64,000 nucleotides of DNA from Myxococcales bacterium 68-20 (GTDB taxonomy: Bacteria > Myxococcota_A > Polyangia > Polyangiales > Polyangiaceae), in the NCBI GenBank assembly GCA_001899635.1, contig MKVQ01000001.1, positions 1-64,000 on the forward strand, given 5' to 3'. A model generated the notes under the pieces. That model was not told the origin of the DNA. It ran no database searches and was given only the letters and a program-made list of their open reading frames with translations. Positions 1-8,055 of the stretch are shown piece by piece; position 1 is the stretch's first letter, and each line of letters opens with the position of its first letter. The position numbers and the translations under genes are program-made.

Positions 1-236
1 TCGCGGCCGCTTTGTCTCTCTGCCAGAGCCGCTCTCTACGTGCGCTTGATTCGGGCGAGGGCGCCGCGTCCATACGAACGATCGGCGGACGTTCCGCACG
101 CCAACCTGTTCCCATCAGAGGTCGTGGCGCTCGTCCGCGTCTCAGCGTTCCCGCTCAGGTTCATTGGCGCCCCTGTCGGGCCGATGGTAACTGCCGCGCT
201 CGCTTCCCGCCCACGCCGCCCCGTGCGACAACCTCC

Positions 237-364
237 GTCCAACATCAACTCAGGACGGGCCTCCACCAGGACGGGCCTCCCGTCCAACATCAACTCAGGA
301 CGGGCCTCCACAGGACGGGGCTCAACATCAACTCAGGACGGGGCTCCACAGGACGGGGCTCCAC
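237..364. repeat. Three tandem ~40-bp direct repeats
   Basis: Three imperfect head-to-tail copies, each beginning CAACATCAACTCAGGACGGG and followed by one or two copies of a short CTCCACAGGACGGG-like element, lie immediately upstream of a protein-like reading frame that ends at 479. The copies differ in the length of the short element. They look like slippage or recombination products inside or beside an older gene. No gene is assigned to 1-236. Confidence 0.75.
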
Positions 365-367
365 GCG

Positions 368-479
368 CGACGCGCATAGGAGGGCAGTTGGTCCCGATGC
401 AAAGCCGCACTACCATCCGTTCGGAGAGCGAGGAAATCATCACATCTTCTTCGACGTGTTGGAAGTCTTCGCGCCGTGA
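368..479 (+). pseudogene. Possible C-terminal remnant of a polymorphic (Rhs-type) toxin
   Basis: The last ~37 codons before the TGA at 477-479 read like real protein, with a His-rich stretch PHYHPFGERGNHHIFFDV. The codons upstream in the same frame run into the tandem repeats and no longer look coding. A short His-rich C-terminus directly followed, 59 bp on, by a small low-GC gene is the usual arrangement of a polymorphic toxin tip and its immunity gene. That is inference: the toxin body is absent here and the family cannot be named. It could equally be an unrelated gene fragment. Confidence 0.35.
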
Positions 480-538
480 GCTTCCGGGGTTCCCTAAGGA
501 GTACTTGCCGTCGTACCAGGAGCGCTGCGGGGGGGAGC

Positions 539-988
539 ATGATGCATCTGGTCGATATCCTTGAGCACCTCTTCGGCGAAGTGGTGGGGGTAGGGGAATT
601 GCGGCGCTGGGAACTTCAACGGCAGTGGCGAGCGAGCTTCGCTCCGCAACTTGAGTCCTGGGCAGGACCGCTGAGGGACCACTGTTGGCACGCGCTCAGC
701 TACGGGCTTGTGTCCTCCCGTCGAGGCGCGGATGCTACGGACGTGTTCGAGGAACACTTGCGGCCTGGGGTGGTTCTCCTCGCAACCGAGGAGCCGAGCC
801 TGGCACCTAGCTATCGAGTCGTCTCGACGAGAGCCATTACCTATGGCGAGTTGAGCGAAAAGTGGGTGGGGGATCTATATTTGATCTCCGAAGATTGGAG
901 CTGGTCGTTCGTTATGACGCACGAGGGTGCGGCCTTGGGGCCATATTTCGTCGAGAGCGACTTGGGGTTTGCCGGAGAAGCGGGATGA
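539..988 (+). CDS. Putative immunity protein (DUF4275-like)
   Basis: A 149-residue, probably cytoplasmic protein with no signal peptide. Its C-terminal third has a DLYLISEDWSWSFVMTHEG block followed by GPYFV, which resembles the Trp/THE core I remember for DUF4275 proteins, many of which sit beside polymorphic toxins. The ATG at 539 is preceded by a G7 run ending in GAGC that serves as Shine-Dalgarno, so tract-length changes could alter expression. A second ATG follows at once. The gene is visibly less GC-rich than its neighbours and is flanked by a repeat array and an IS21 remnant, which points to horizontal acquisition. The immunity role is inferred from context. Confidence 0.6.
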   Translation: MMHLVDILEHLFGEVVGVGELRRWELQRQWRASFAPQLESWAGPLRDHCWHALSYGLVSSRRGADATDVFEEHLRPGVVLLATEEPSLAPSYRVVSTRAITYGELSEKWVGDLYLISEDWSWSFVMTHEGAALGPYFVESDLGFAGEAG

Positions 989-1112
989 GCTGCGGCGACG
1001 GAATCATTTGCGAAGGACGAGCGGGGATCGATAGATGCTTGAACGTTCTCCTCTCCATCAGCTCCTCGTGAAGGGACGGGCGGCACCTCGGAAGCGCGGA
1101 GCCGCATGCTCA

Positions 1113-1166
1113 CCCCCCCCCCAGCGGAGGCAGTCGCATCACGGCCGACCACGAGGTCGGGGGGGG
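1113..1166. repeat. C10 and G8 tracts facing each other (potential hairpin)
   Basis: A run of ten C (1113-1122) and a run of eight G (1159-1166) are separated by 36 bases, so the single strand could fold into a C:G stem. The element lies within the degraded IstA region. It may be a by-product of slippage; no function is visible. Confidence 0.5.
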
Positions 1167-1179
1167 AGCACCGAGATGG

Positions 1180-1475
1180 AGCCGAGAGCTCCATCGCAGC
1201 CCGCTGACACGAGGCCGGATTGCTTGCGCTGTCGACGTCCACGAGGCCGCGCTCGAAGACTCGACTTCCGCGAGCTCTCCCGGGCGCGCAGACGAGCAGC
1301 GCGAACGCCTCTCGCGCGCCGCTTCCACTCGGTCACGAGCTCCCTCACGACCGTCCCTCCCACCGTGAACCCCTCCGCGACGATCATGTGCAAGCGCACC
1401 GCCGTGAGCCGCTGCTTGCCGCGCGTTCACTGCGGCGAGTCCTCGAGCAGCTCGTGAAGGCGCGCCTCTCTTGCT
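1180..1475 (-). pseudogene. istA: Degraded IS21-family transposase (IstA) fragment
   Basis: On the minus strand, frames open in pieces: an LHELLEDSP-like stretch, an in-frame stop, then MRLHMIVAEGFTVGG and VVRELVTEWKRR, and after a frame change RPGELAEVE and LVDVDSA. This order matches the DNA-binding helix and the start of the DDE domain (normally RPG-x-LAEVDFFEV) of IS21 IstA transposases. Only the N-terminal part is present, it is frameshifted, and no istB or terminal repeats were seen. It is therefore a dead insertion-sequence remnant. Nothing else was recognised between 989 and 1621. Confidence 0.6.
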
Positions 1476-1621
1476 CCCAGATTGTACTGCGCCAAGAGGT
1501 ACCGATGGCGCACTGACAGAACGAGGGCGAGTTCCAAAGTCGAAGCGCCGTCCGTCAGTCCGTCACACATGAGACGCCCGAGCTTCGCGGCGCGCCCCTC
1601 GGCGTCACCCGCTCGCGCGTG

Positions 1622-3502
1622 TCAGGACACGGCCTGGACGAGGAGCGCGGTCATGCGGCGGGCGAAGCCGTTCGGATCTTCGAGCTGGCTGCCTTCGGAG
1701 ATGAGCGACTGCTCGTAGAGGAGCGTGACCCAGTCGGCGAGCTTCGGATCGTTCGCGTCCTTCGCCGCCAGCGCCGCGAGGGCCTTCACCGCGGGATGCG
1801 TGGGGTTGAGCTCGAGGTTGCGCTGGCCCTTCGGGAGCTCCTTGCCCGAGCGGGCGAGGAGCTTTTCGATATGGGCGGGCATCGCGGCGCCTGCGAGGAC
1901 GAGGCAGGCGGGCGACTCGGTGAGGCGGCTCGAGACGGCGACCTCGCGGACGCGGCCCTCGAGGACCTTCTTTGCGGCGGCGACGAGGGGCTCGAGCTCC
2001 TTGCCGGCTTCCTTCTGCTTCTCGTCTTCCGCGTCGGGGAGCTTCACCTCGGCGCGCATCGCGTTGACGAGCTTCTTGCCGGCGTGCTCGCCGAGGCCTT
2101 CGGCGGCCCACGTGTCGACGGCGTCGGTCATGAGGAGGACCTCGAAGCCGCGCGCGCGCAGCACCTCGAGGTGAGGGGAGCCGGAGAGCGCTTCGCGGGA
2201 CTCGCCGGTCACGTAGTAGATCGCGTCCTGGCCTTCCTTCATCCGCGCGATGTAGTCGTCGAGCGAGACGAGATCGTCGGCGGAGCCGCCCTCGGGGACG
2301 TAGGTGGAGGACCACCGCGTGAGCGTCGCGATGCGCTCCTTCCACTCGGGATCGACCGCGAGGCCTTCCTTGAGGATGCGGCCGAACGATGCCCAGACGG
2401 CCTTGTAGTCCTCGGCCTTGTCCTTCGCGATCTCGTCGAGCAGGTCGAGCGCGCGCTTGGTGACCTGCTTCTTGATCGTCTTGAGCGTCGTCGACTCCTG
2501 GAGGAGCTCGCGCGAGACGTTGAGCGGGAGATCGTCGGAGTCGACGAGGCCGCGCACGAAGCGGAGCCACTGCGGGAGGATCGCTTCGCAGTCCTCCATC
2601 ACGAGGACGCGCTTCACGAAGAGGCGGACGCCGCGCTGCTTGCGGGGATCGTCGAGGTCGAACGGCGGGTTCTTCGGCACCCAGAAGAGGCCGACGAACT
2701 CCTGCGTGCCCTCGACGCGGAAGTGCGTCCGTGCGACGGGCGGCTCCCAGTCGTGGGTGAGGTGCTTGTAGAGCTCCTCGTATTGCTCGTCGGTGATCTC
2801 GTTCTTCGGGCGCTGCCAGAGCGCGCGCCCACGGTTGATCGTCTCGCGCTGCGGCGGCTCCTCGGGCTTCTCCGCGTCGCGCGTCTCGAGCTCGATCGGG
2901 TAGGCGACGTAGTCGGAGTAGCGGCGGACGAGATCGCGCAGGCGCCAGGGCTCGAGCATCTCGGCGTGCTCCTCCTTGAGGAAGAGACGAAGCTCGGTGC
3001 CGCGGGCGGCGCGCTCGGCGGGCTCGACCTCGAACGTGTCGCGTCCGGTCGACGTCCACTTCCAGGCCTTGTCGGTGCCGGCGGCGCGCGAGACGACCTC
3101 GACGCGGTCGGCCACCAGGTAGGCGCTGTAAAAGCCGACGCCGAACTGACCGATGATCGAGACGTCCTTCTTCGCGCCCGCCTCGAGCTTCTCGATGAAC
3201 GCGGCGGACCCGGACTTCGCCACGGTGCCGAGGTTCTCGACGAGCTCGGCCTCCGTCATGCCGATGCCGGTGTCCTCGATCACGAGCACCCTGGCCTCGG
3301 GCTCGACCCGCAGGCGGATGACGAGCTCGGGCTCGCCCTCGAGGAGCGCCGGCTCGGTCAGCGACCGGAAGCGCAGCTTGTCGAGCGCGTCGGACGCGTT
3401 CGACACGAGCTCTCGAAGGAAGATCTCCTTGTTCGAGTAGAGCGAGTTGATGACGAGGGACAGAACTCGGCCGACCTCGGCCTGAAAGGCATGCGTACCC
3501 AT
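1622..3502 (-). CDS. htpG: Molecular chaperone HtpG (Hsp90 family)
   Basis: A 626-residue cytosolic ATP-dependent chaperone, almost the same length as the E. coli protein (624). The N-terminal GHKL ATPase domain shows all the expected boxes: [20 protein letters not shown], then [20 protein letters not shown], then [18 protein letters not shown]. The middle domain (about 230-490) and the dimerisation domain follow without a break. The ATG at 3502 gives the conserved [16 protein letters not shown] start. It is transcribed away from an unrelated gene and appears monocistronic. Hsp90 assists late folding of clients under heat or oxidative stress. Family and function are very secure. Confidence 0.97.
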
Positions 3503-3658
3503 CTGGCTTCTCCGGTCCGCGTCATAATCATCGAGCGGGAGCTTGAGAAGCCCTGTTCTTTCCCCGGCGCTCGCGCGAGACGCAAGTCGAGCGAGAGCCG
3601 GCCGCGCCCCCGCGCAGCCGGCCCATGTCGAGCAGCGCCCCTCGCGCTCTCTAAGCGG

Positions 3659-4042
3659 TCAGCTTTTGTACGTCGCGTACGCGGTGAACACGAGCGTGCG
3701 GGAGCAGGGGGCGGTCCCCGTCTGTCCGTTGCACGGATCGTCCCCCTCGTACTTCGTCGCCTTCTGCTCGAGGCCGCGGAGGACGGCGCGGGTGATGTCG
3801 TGGCCGCCGTCGCGGCACGAGCTCTCGCCGCACGGGATCAGGAAAAGCGCGGGGGCGTGCTCGACGACCACGCGCCGGATGTGCGAGGCGTCCGCGATCC
3901 CGAGGTCACCCCGGCGCTCGCTCACCTCCAGGCGGAGCGACTCGAGGTCAGGCGCAACTGCAATCAGACGAGGGGCCTCGTCCTCGCGGCGACGCCGCTC
4001 GCTGGTCCGCTCCGCGGCTGCCCGGCCGCGTCGGAAATTCAA
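3659..4042 (-). CDS. Conserved hypothetical protein with paired cysteines
   Basis: About 127 residues, Arg-rich at the N-terminus, then a compact domain with IPCGESSCRDGGHDIT and a later C-x4-GTAPC pair. The regularly placed Cys residues and the HIRRVVVEHAPALFL strand suggest a small metal- or disulphide-stabilised domain. The family was not recognised. There is no ATG in the open frame; the TTG at 4042, preceded by GGGGGAAG, is the longest workable start, and a stop lies just upstream in frame, so the N-terminus is uncertain. It sits between htpG and a divergent oligopeptidase, with a 206-bp shared upstream region. Confidence 0.6.
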   Translation of the reverse strand: MNFRRGRAAAERTSERRRREDEAPRLIAVAPDLESLRLEVSERRGDLGIADASHIRRVVVEHAPALFLIPCGESSCRDGGHDITRAVLRGLEQKATKYEGDDPCNGQTGTAPCSRTLVFTAYATYKS

Positions 4043-4248
4043 GACTTCCCCCAGTCAAGACGTCGTACCACTCGTTCTCCTGCCTTTCGGTACTGCACTT
4101 GCACGCCGAAACGATGAGTAGGGTAGCCGTCCTGCGCAAAGGCACAAGCGCGACGGCTCGGCTCCATACTTAGGCCGCGCGACTGCGGTAGACTCACGCA
4201 TCCATCCGCTCGCTCTCGTTCTCTCCTTCACTCCGCACTTTTCCGCGC

Positions 4249-6291
4249 GTGGGCCCGACGATGACCGTGAACAATCCGCTGTCGACCATCTCCGTTCCCG
4301 TTCCGTTTCACCAGGTCCGTGCCGAGCACGTCGAGTCCGCCATCGATGCGCTCATCGCACAATCGCAGGCCAGGCTCGACGCGATCGGTTCGGCGCCGCG
4401 CACGTATGAGGCCTCGCTCGGCGCGCTCGACCTCGCGACGAGCGAGCTCGACTTCGCGATGAACGTCGCCAGCCATCTCGAGGCCATCGACGGAACGCCG
4501 GAGATGCGCGCGGCCTACAGCCAGATCCTGCCGAAGGTGAGCGCGTTCGCGAGCAAGATCATGCTCTCCGAGCCGCTCTACCGGGCGCTCCGCGAGCTCT
4601 CCCAGACGGATGCCGCGAAGAGCCTCGATCCGGCTCGCGCGCGCTTCCTGAAGAAGACGCTGGCAGACTTTCGCCGGAACGGCGCCGAGCTCGACGAGAA
4701 GGGGAAGGCCCGCCTCGCGGAGATCGACGTCGCGCTCTCCGAGCTCACGCTCAGGTTCGCGCAGAACGTCGTCGATGCGACCGCTGCGTTCGAGCTCATC
4801 GTCGAGGACAGCGCCCGGCTCGCGGGCCTCCCCGAGGGCGCGATCGCGGCCGCGAAGAAGAGCGCGGAGGAGAAGGGCAAGACGGGCTTCCGGCTCACGC
4901 TCCAGGCACCTTCGTACGGCCCGGTCATGAGCTTCGCCGACGATCGGGCGCTCCGCGAGACGATGTACCGCGCGAACATCACGCGCGCGTCGAGCGGCCA
5001 GTGGGACAACCGCCCGATCATCCGCGAGGTGCTCGCGCTGCGGAAGGAGAAGGCGAAGCTCCTCGGCTTCGCTCATTTCGCCGATCTCGTGACCGACGAT
5101 CGGATGGCGAAGACGGGCAAGACGGCCCTCGACTTCGTGACGATGCTCAAGGGCAAGCTCGAGGCCGCGTTCGGGCGGGAGAACGAGGAGCTCGCGGCCT
5201 TCGCGGGCGCGAACGGGCAGGCGGAGCCGCTCGAGCCGTGGGACATCGCGTATTGGGCGGAGAAGCAGCGGCGCGCGCTCTACGCGTTCGACGAGGAGAC
5301 CCTCCGCCCGTACCACCCGCTCGACCGGCTGCTCTCCGGTCTGTTCGAGGTCGCGACGAGCCTCTACGGCGTCACGATCGAACGCGACCCGAGCGCGCCG
5401 ACGTGGCACGAGGACGCGACCGCGTGGAGCGTCCACGACGAGGCCGGCAAGCGTCTCGGCTGCTTCTACCTCGATCTCTTCCCGCGTGAGACGAAGCGTG
5501 ATGGGGCATGGATGGGCGGCGTCATCGATCGTCTCCCGGGCACGAACGAGGAGCGCGAGAACATCGCCGTCATCGTCGCGAACGTCACGCCTCCGCGTGG
5601 CCCCGGGCAGCCGGCGCTCCTGAACCACCGCGAGGTGGAGACGCTCTTCCACGAGTTCGGGCACATGATGCATCACCTCCTCTCCGAGGTGCCGATCCGC
5701 TCGATGGCAGGGACGCGTGTGGTCTCCGACTTCGTCGAGCTCCCGTCGATGATCATGGAGAACTGGACGTGGGAGCGTGACGCCCTCGACCGCTTCGCGC
5801 GTCACGTCGACACCGGCGAGCCGATCCCCGCCGAGGTGAAGGACCGCATGCTCCGCGCGAGGACCTATCGCGCGGCGAACGCGCTCACGCGGCAGGTCGG
5901 CTTCTCCACCGTCGATCTCCTGCTCCACACGGAGTTCGACGAGGCGACGCACGGTGACGTGATGACGTTCGCTCGCGACGTCTTCGCGAAGTTCTCACCG
6001 ACGGCGCTGCCCGCGGACTACGCGATGCTCGCCTCGTTCTCGCATCTCTTCGGCTCGGCGTACGGCTACGCGGCGGGCTACTACTCGTACCAGTGGTCCG
6101 AGGTGCTGGAGGCGGACGCCTTCGGGCGCTTCCGCGAGGCGGGCATCCTGAGTCGCGCGGTCGGCGACGCCTTCAAGCAGACGATCCTCTCGCGCGGCGA
6201 CACCGAGGATCCCGCGGTCCTCTATCGCTCGTTCCTCGGTCGCGACCCCGACGTCGCCGCGCTGCTCACGCGGCTCGGCGTAGCGGCCTGA
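4249..6291 (+). CDS. M3 family zinc oligopeptidase (oligopeptidase A/Dcp-like)
   Basis: A 680-residue cytosolic metallopeptidase that trims short peptides, including degradation products and cleaved signal peptides. The zinc motif is clear: HEFGHMMHH with His468, Glu469 and His472. The third ligand region, MIMENWTWE, lies about 35 residues on, as in PrlC and Dcp. C-terminal GYAAGYYSYQWSEVLEADAF is also diagnostic of the family. No signal peptide is present. The start is GTG at 4249, or possibly the ATG at 4261. Length fits the family (about 680 aa). The gene stands alone, and its promoter probably shares the 4043-4248 region with the divergent gene. Whether it is PrlC- or Dcp-type in specificity cannot be settled from sequence alone. 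Confidence 0.95.
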   Translation: MGPTMTVNNPLSTISVPVPFHQVRAEHVESAIDALIAQSQARLDAIGSAPRTYEASLGALDLATSELDFAMNVASHLEAIDGTPEMRAAYSQILPKVSAFASKIMLSEPLYRALRELSQTDAAKSLDPARARFLKKTLADFRRNGAELDEKGKARLAEIDVALSELTLRFAQNVVDATAAFELIVEDSARLAGLPEGAIAAAKKSAEEKGKTGFRLTLQAPSYGPVMSFADDRALRETMYRANITRASSGQWDNRPIIREVLALRKEKAKLLGFAHFADLVTDDRMAKTGKTALDFVTMLKGKLEAAFGRENEELAAFAGANGQAEPLEPWDIAYWAEKQRRALYAFDEETLRPYHPLDRLLSGLFEVATSLYGVTIERDPSAPTWHEDATAWSVHDEAGKRLGCFYLDLFPRETKRDGAWMGGVIDRLPGTNEERENIAVIVANVTPPRGPGQPALLNHREVETLFHEFGHMMHHLLSEVPIRSMAGTRVVSDFVELPSMIMENWTWERDALDRFARHVDTGEPIPAEVKDRMLRARTYRAANALTRQVGFSTVDLLLHTEFDEATHGDVMTFARDVFAKFSPTALPADYAMLASFSHLFGSAYGYAAGYYSYQWSEVLEADAFGRFREAGILSRAVGDAFKQTILSRGDTEDPAVLYRSFLGRDPDVAALLTRLGVAA

Positions 6292-6348
6292 GCGCGCCGG
6301 GGGGGCTCCGCGAGGAGGACCGCGCCGAAGCGTGGCCGGCTGCTGCGG

Positions 6349-7059
6349 CTACTCGGGCTCCTCGGCGTACGTCATCACGAGATACATGATGCACTCCTTG
6401 CCGCCGACGTTGACGTAGGAGTGTGGCACGTCCGCCTCGAAGACGATGGCATCGCCGGTCTCGAGCCGGTGCGACTCGGTGTGGCCGCCCGGTCGATCGA
6501 CGACGATCTCGAGCTGCCCCTCGACGACGACGAGGTTCTCGACCGTGCCGGGCGCGTGCGCATCGGCGGCCTCCGTGGCCTTGGCCGCGAGGCGCAGCTC
6601 GTAGAACTCGGCGCGGCGAGGCCCGTCGAACGGGAAGAGCGCGCGTGAGCTGAAGGTCCCGCCGTGGCTCGTCAGGACCTTCGCGTTCTCCTTCCGGAGG
6701 ACGGTCGTGCCTCCCGCTTCACGCGCCTGGATCAGCGTCGCGAAGGTGACGTCGAGCGCTCGCGCGATCTTCCAGAGGACGTTGATCGTGGGAGCGCTCT
6801 GGCCGAGCTCGATCTGACCGAGCATTGCCCGGCTGACGCCCGACCGCTGCGACAGCTTCTCGAGCGACAGACCGCGCCGCATTCGCAGGCGCCGTAGGTT
6901 CGCCCCCACGATCGGCGCGAGGTCGGAGCCCTCGGTCGCGGCCGGCGGGTACGCCCACTCCTCCTTCGCCTCGGGCTTGCCGTTCACCGGCGCGCCGGCG
7001 CGCTCGTCTCCCGACGCGTCCTTCTTCTTCTTGGTGCTGCTCTCTCGAACGGATTTCAC
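6349..7059 (-). CDS. XRE-family regulator with C-terminal cupin domain
   Basis: A 236-residue transcriptional regulator: a Lys-rich disordered N-terminus, a helix-turn-helix at about 50-105 (LRRLRMRRGLSLEKLSQRSG, then SRAMLGQIELGQSAPT) and a cupin beta-barrel at about 155-230 (GQLEIVVDRPGGHTE, GDAIVFEADVPHSY). HTH-cupin proteins usually repress transport or catabolic genes and sense a small ligand in the cupin. I chose the GTG at 7059; the frame stays open to 7149, but that extension overlaps a better small gene. The intergenic gap to that gene is 16 bp, so the two are probably one transcript under the operator-like inverted repeat at 7296-7309. Ligand unknown. Confidence 0.9.
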   Translation of the reverse strand: MKSVRESSTKKKKDASGDERAGAPVNGKPEAKEEWAYPPAATEGSDLAPIVGANLRRLRMRRGLSLEKLSQRSGVSRAMLGQIELGQSAPTINVLWKIARALDVTFATLIQAREAGGTTVLRKENAKVLTSHGGTFSSRALFPFDGPRRAEFYELRLAAKATEAADAHAPGTVENLVVVEGQLEIVVDRPGGHTESHRLETGDAIVFEADVPHSYVNVGGKECIMYLVMTYAEEPE

Positions 7060-7075
7060 GAGCCCAGCTCGAGCT

Positions 7076-7255
7076 TCATCCGACGATGGGCGTCCACATC
7101 GGGACCCAACAGAACCAGACCGGAACGACGAGCGCCTGCGGGGGCGCACCGCTTGCCATGGGCATCATCGCCTCGACCGTGCGCTCGTCGCGCACCATCT
7201 TGCGCTGGCGGAAGGCTTCGAGGTCGATGACGTTGGCGGCGTTGCTCTTGGGCAT
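7076..7255 (-). CDS. Small 59-residue protein upstream of XRE-cupin gene
   Basis: An ATG at 7255 opens a 59-codon frame that ends in TGA at 7076. It reads as convincing protein: a polar N-terminal half MPKSNAANVIDLEAFRQRKM, then a short hydrophobic, Trp-rich tail with VVPVWFCWVPMWTPIVG. It is followed after 16 bp by the regulator gene and preceded by a promoter-like region with an inverted repeat. The family was not recognised. The C-terminus could be a membrane anchor or a protein-interaction tail. It could also act as a leader peptide for the regulator; the sequence does not decide. Confidence 0.55.
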   Translation of the reverse strand: MPKSNAANVIDLEAFRQRKMVRDERTVEAMMPMASGAPPQALVVPVWFCWVPMWTPIVG

Positions 7256-7291
7256 GTCGGGCCTCCGGGGTTGGCTGTCCGGCTTTTACGT

Positions 7292-7320
7292 AGCATCCGC
7301 TTTAGCGGACGATCTGTCAA
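7292..7320 (-). promoter_or_regulatory. Promoter-like site with inverted repeat, candidate XRE operator
   Basis: On the minus strand a perfect TTGACA (7315-7320) is followed after 17 bp by a weak GATGCT -10. Between them lies the inverted repeat TCCGC-TTTA-GCGGA (7296-7309). A dyad in the spacer, upstream of a gene pair ending with an HTH regulator, is the classic place for an autoregulatory operator. The -10 is poor, so the promoter call is tentative. Confidence 0.45.
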
Positions 7321-7422
7321 GGTGGACGCCAGTCTGTTTTGACGGATGGCCCAGGCAGATCGGTTCTCGGACCTTCCTGCAGAGCTTGGGACCCCGGCTT
7401 TCGGTGCGCGCCTCGAGCTCAG

Positions 7423-7983
7423 CTACTTCATGCAGCGCTGCCAGGCCGACGTCGAGGTCGCTGCCATCGCGCACGTGTATTGTGCACGCGTCGCGGTGCA
7501 GGGAGCTTCGCCGTGCTGCTGGCGCGCCATCTGCTTCGCCTGCTCGATGACCTCGGGCGGCACGCCCTGGAGCTGCGGGTTCTTCGCGATCTCGAGCTCG
7601 AGGTACTTGTCCATCACGTGGTTGCACTCGGACTTCGACACGGCGCCCTTGCCGCCGCTGTCCTTCGCGCCACCGGGCTTCGAGCCCTTCGTGCTTGCGT
7701 CGCCGTTCGACTCGGGCGGCGGCGCCTCGCCTACCTTGGTCGTGTAGGGCTGAGTCGGATCGGCCTTCGCCTCTCGCGACGCCGCGTCGTCGTCCTCTTC
7801 GCCGTGGAGCCGCGCGTCCGAGAGCGAGTTGGCGGGAACGCCTTCTTCCTTCTGGGGCGTCTTCGGCGGCGGTTGCGACTCGCCACACGCGACGAGCCCG
7901 ACGAGACTCGAGGAGAGGCCAATGAGCACAGCCACGAGAGTGAGGCGATCGACGGCGCGGCGCACGAATGCAGCGTATGCCAT
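7423..7983 (-). CDS. Putative lipoprotein with C-terminal cysteine domain
   Basis: A 186-residue exported protein. A signal peptide ends in the lipobox LVAC with Cys33 as the lipidated residue, so it should be anchored in the periplasm or outer membrane. A long acidic, low-complexity linker (about 35-110) leads to a small helical domain of about 70 residues with four Cys (SECNHVMDKYLELEI, APCTATRAQYTCAM, WQRCMK), probably forming two disulphides. Start ATG at 7983 gives a normal signal peptide. It is divergent from the fusion transporter gene with only 72 bp between them, so the two may share regulation. Function unknown. Confidence 0.8.
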   Translation of the reverse strand: MAYAAFVRRAVDRLTLVAVLIGLSSSLVGLVACGESQPPPKTPQKEEGVPANSLSDARLHGEEDDDAASREAKADPTQPYTTKVGEAPPPESNGDASTKGSKPGGAKDSGGKGAVSKSECNHVMDKYLELEIAKNPQLQGVPPEVIEQAKQMARQQHGEAPCTATRAQYTCAMAATSTSAWQRCMK

Positions 7984-8055
7984 GCATCGGCGCGTTGCCA
8001 GCCGGCTCGTCGGGCGAGTACGGTGCACCGGTTCTCGTCCCCGCCGTTTGCGCGC

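Noticed and set aside
1619-4117. 832-codon open frame on the plus strand across htpG
   Set aside because: It lies antisense to an unmistakable htpG and is open only because of high-GC codon bias; the protein is repetitive Leu/Glu/Arg with no domain.
4228-5952. 574-codon minus-strand frame
   Set aside because: Antisense of the M3 peptidase with its HEFGH motif; Arg/Glu-rich shadow.
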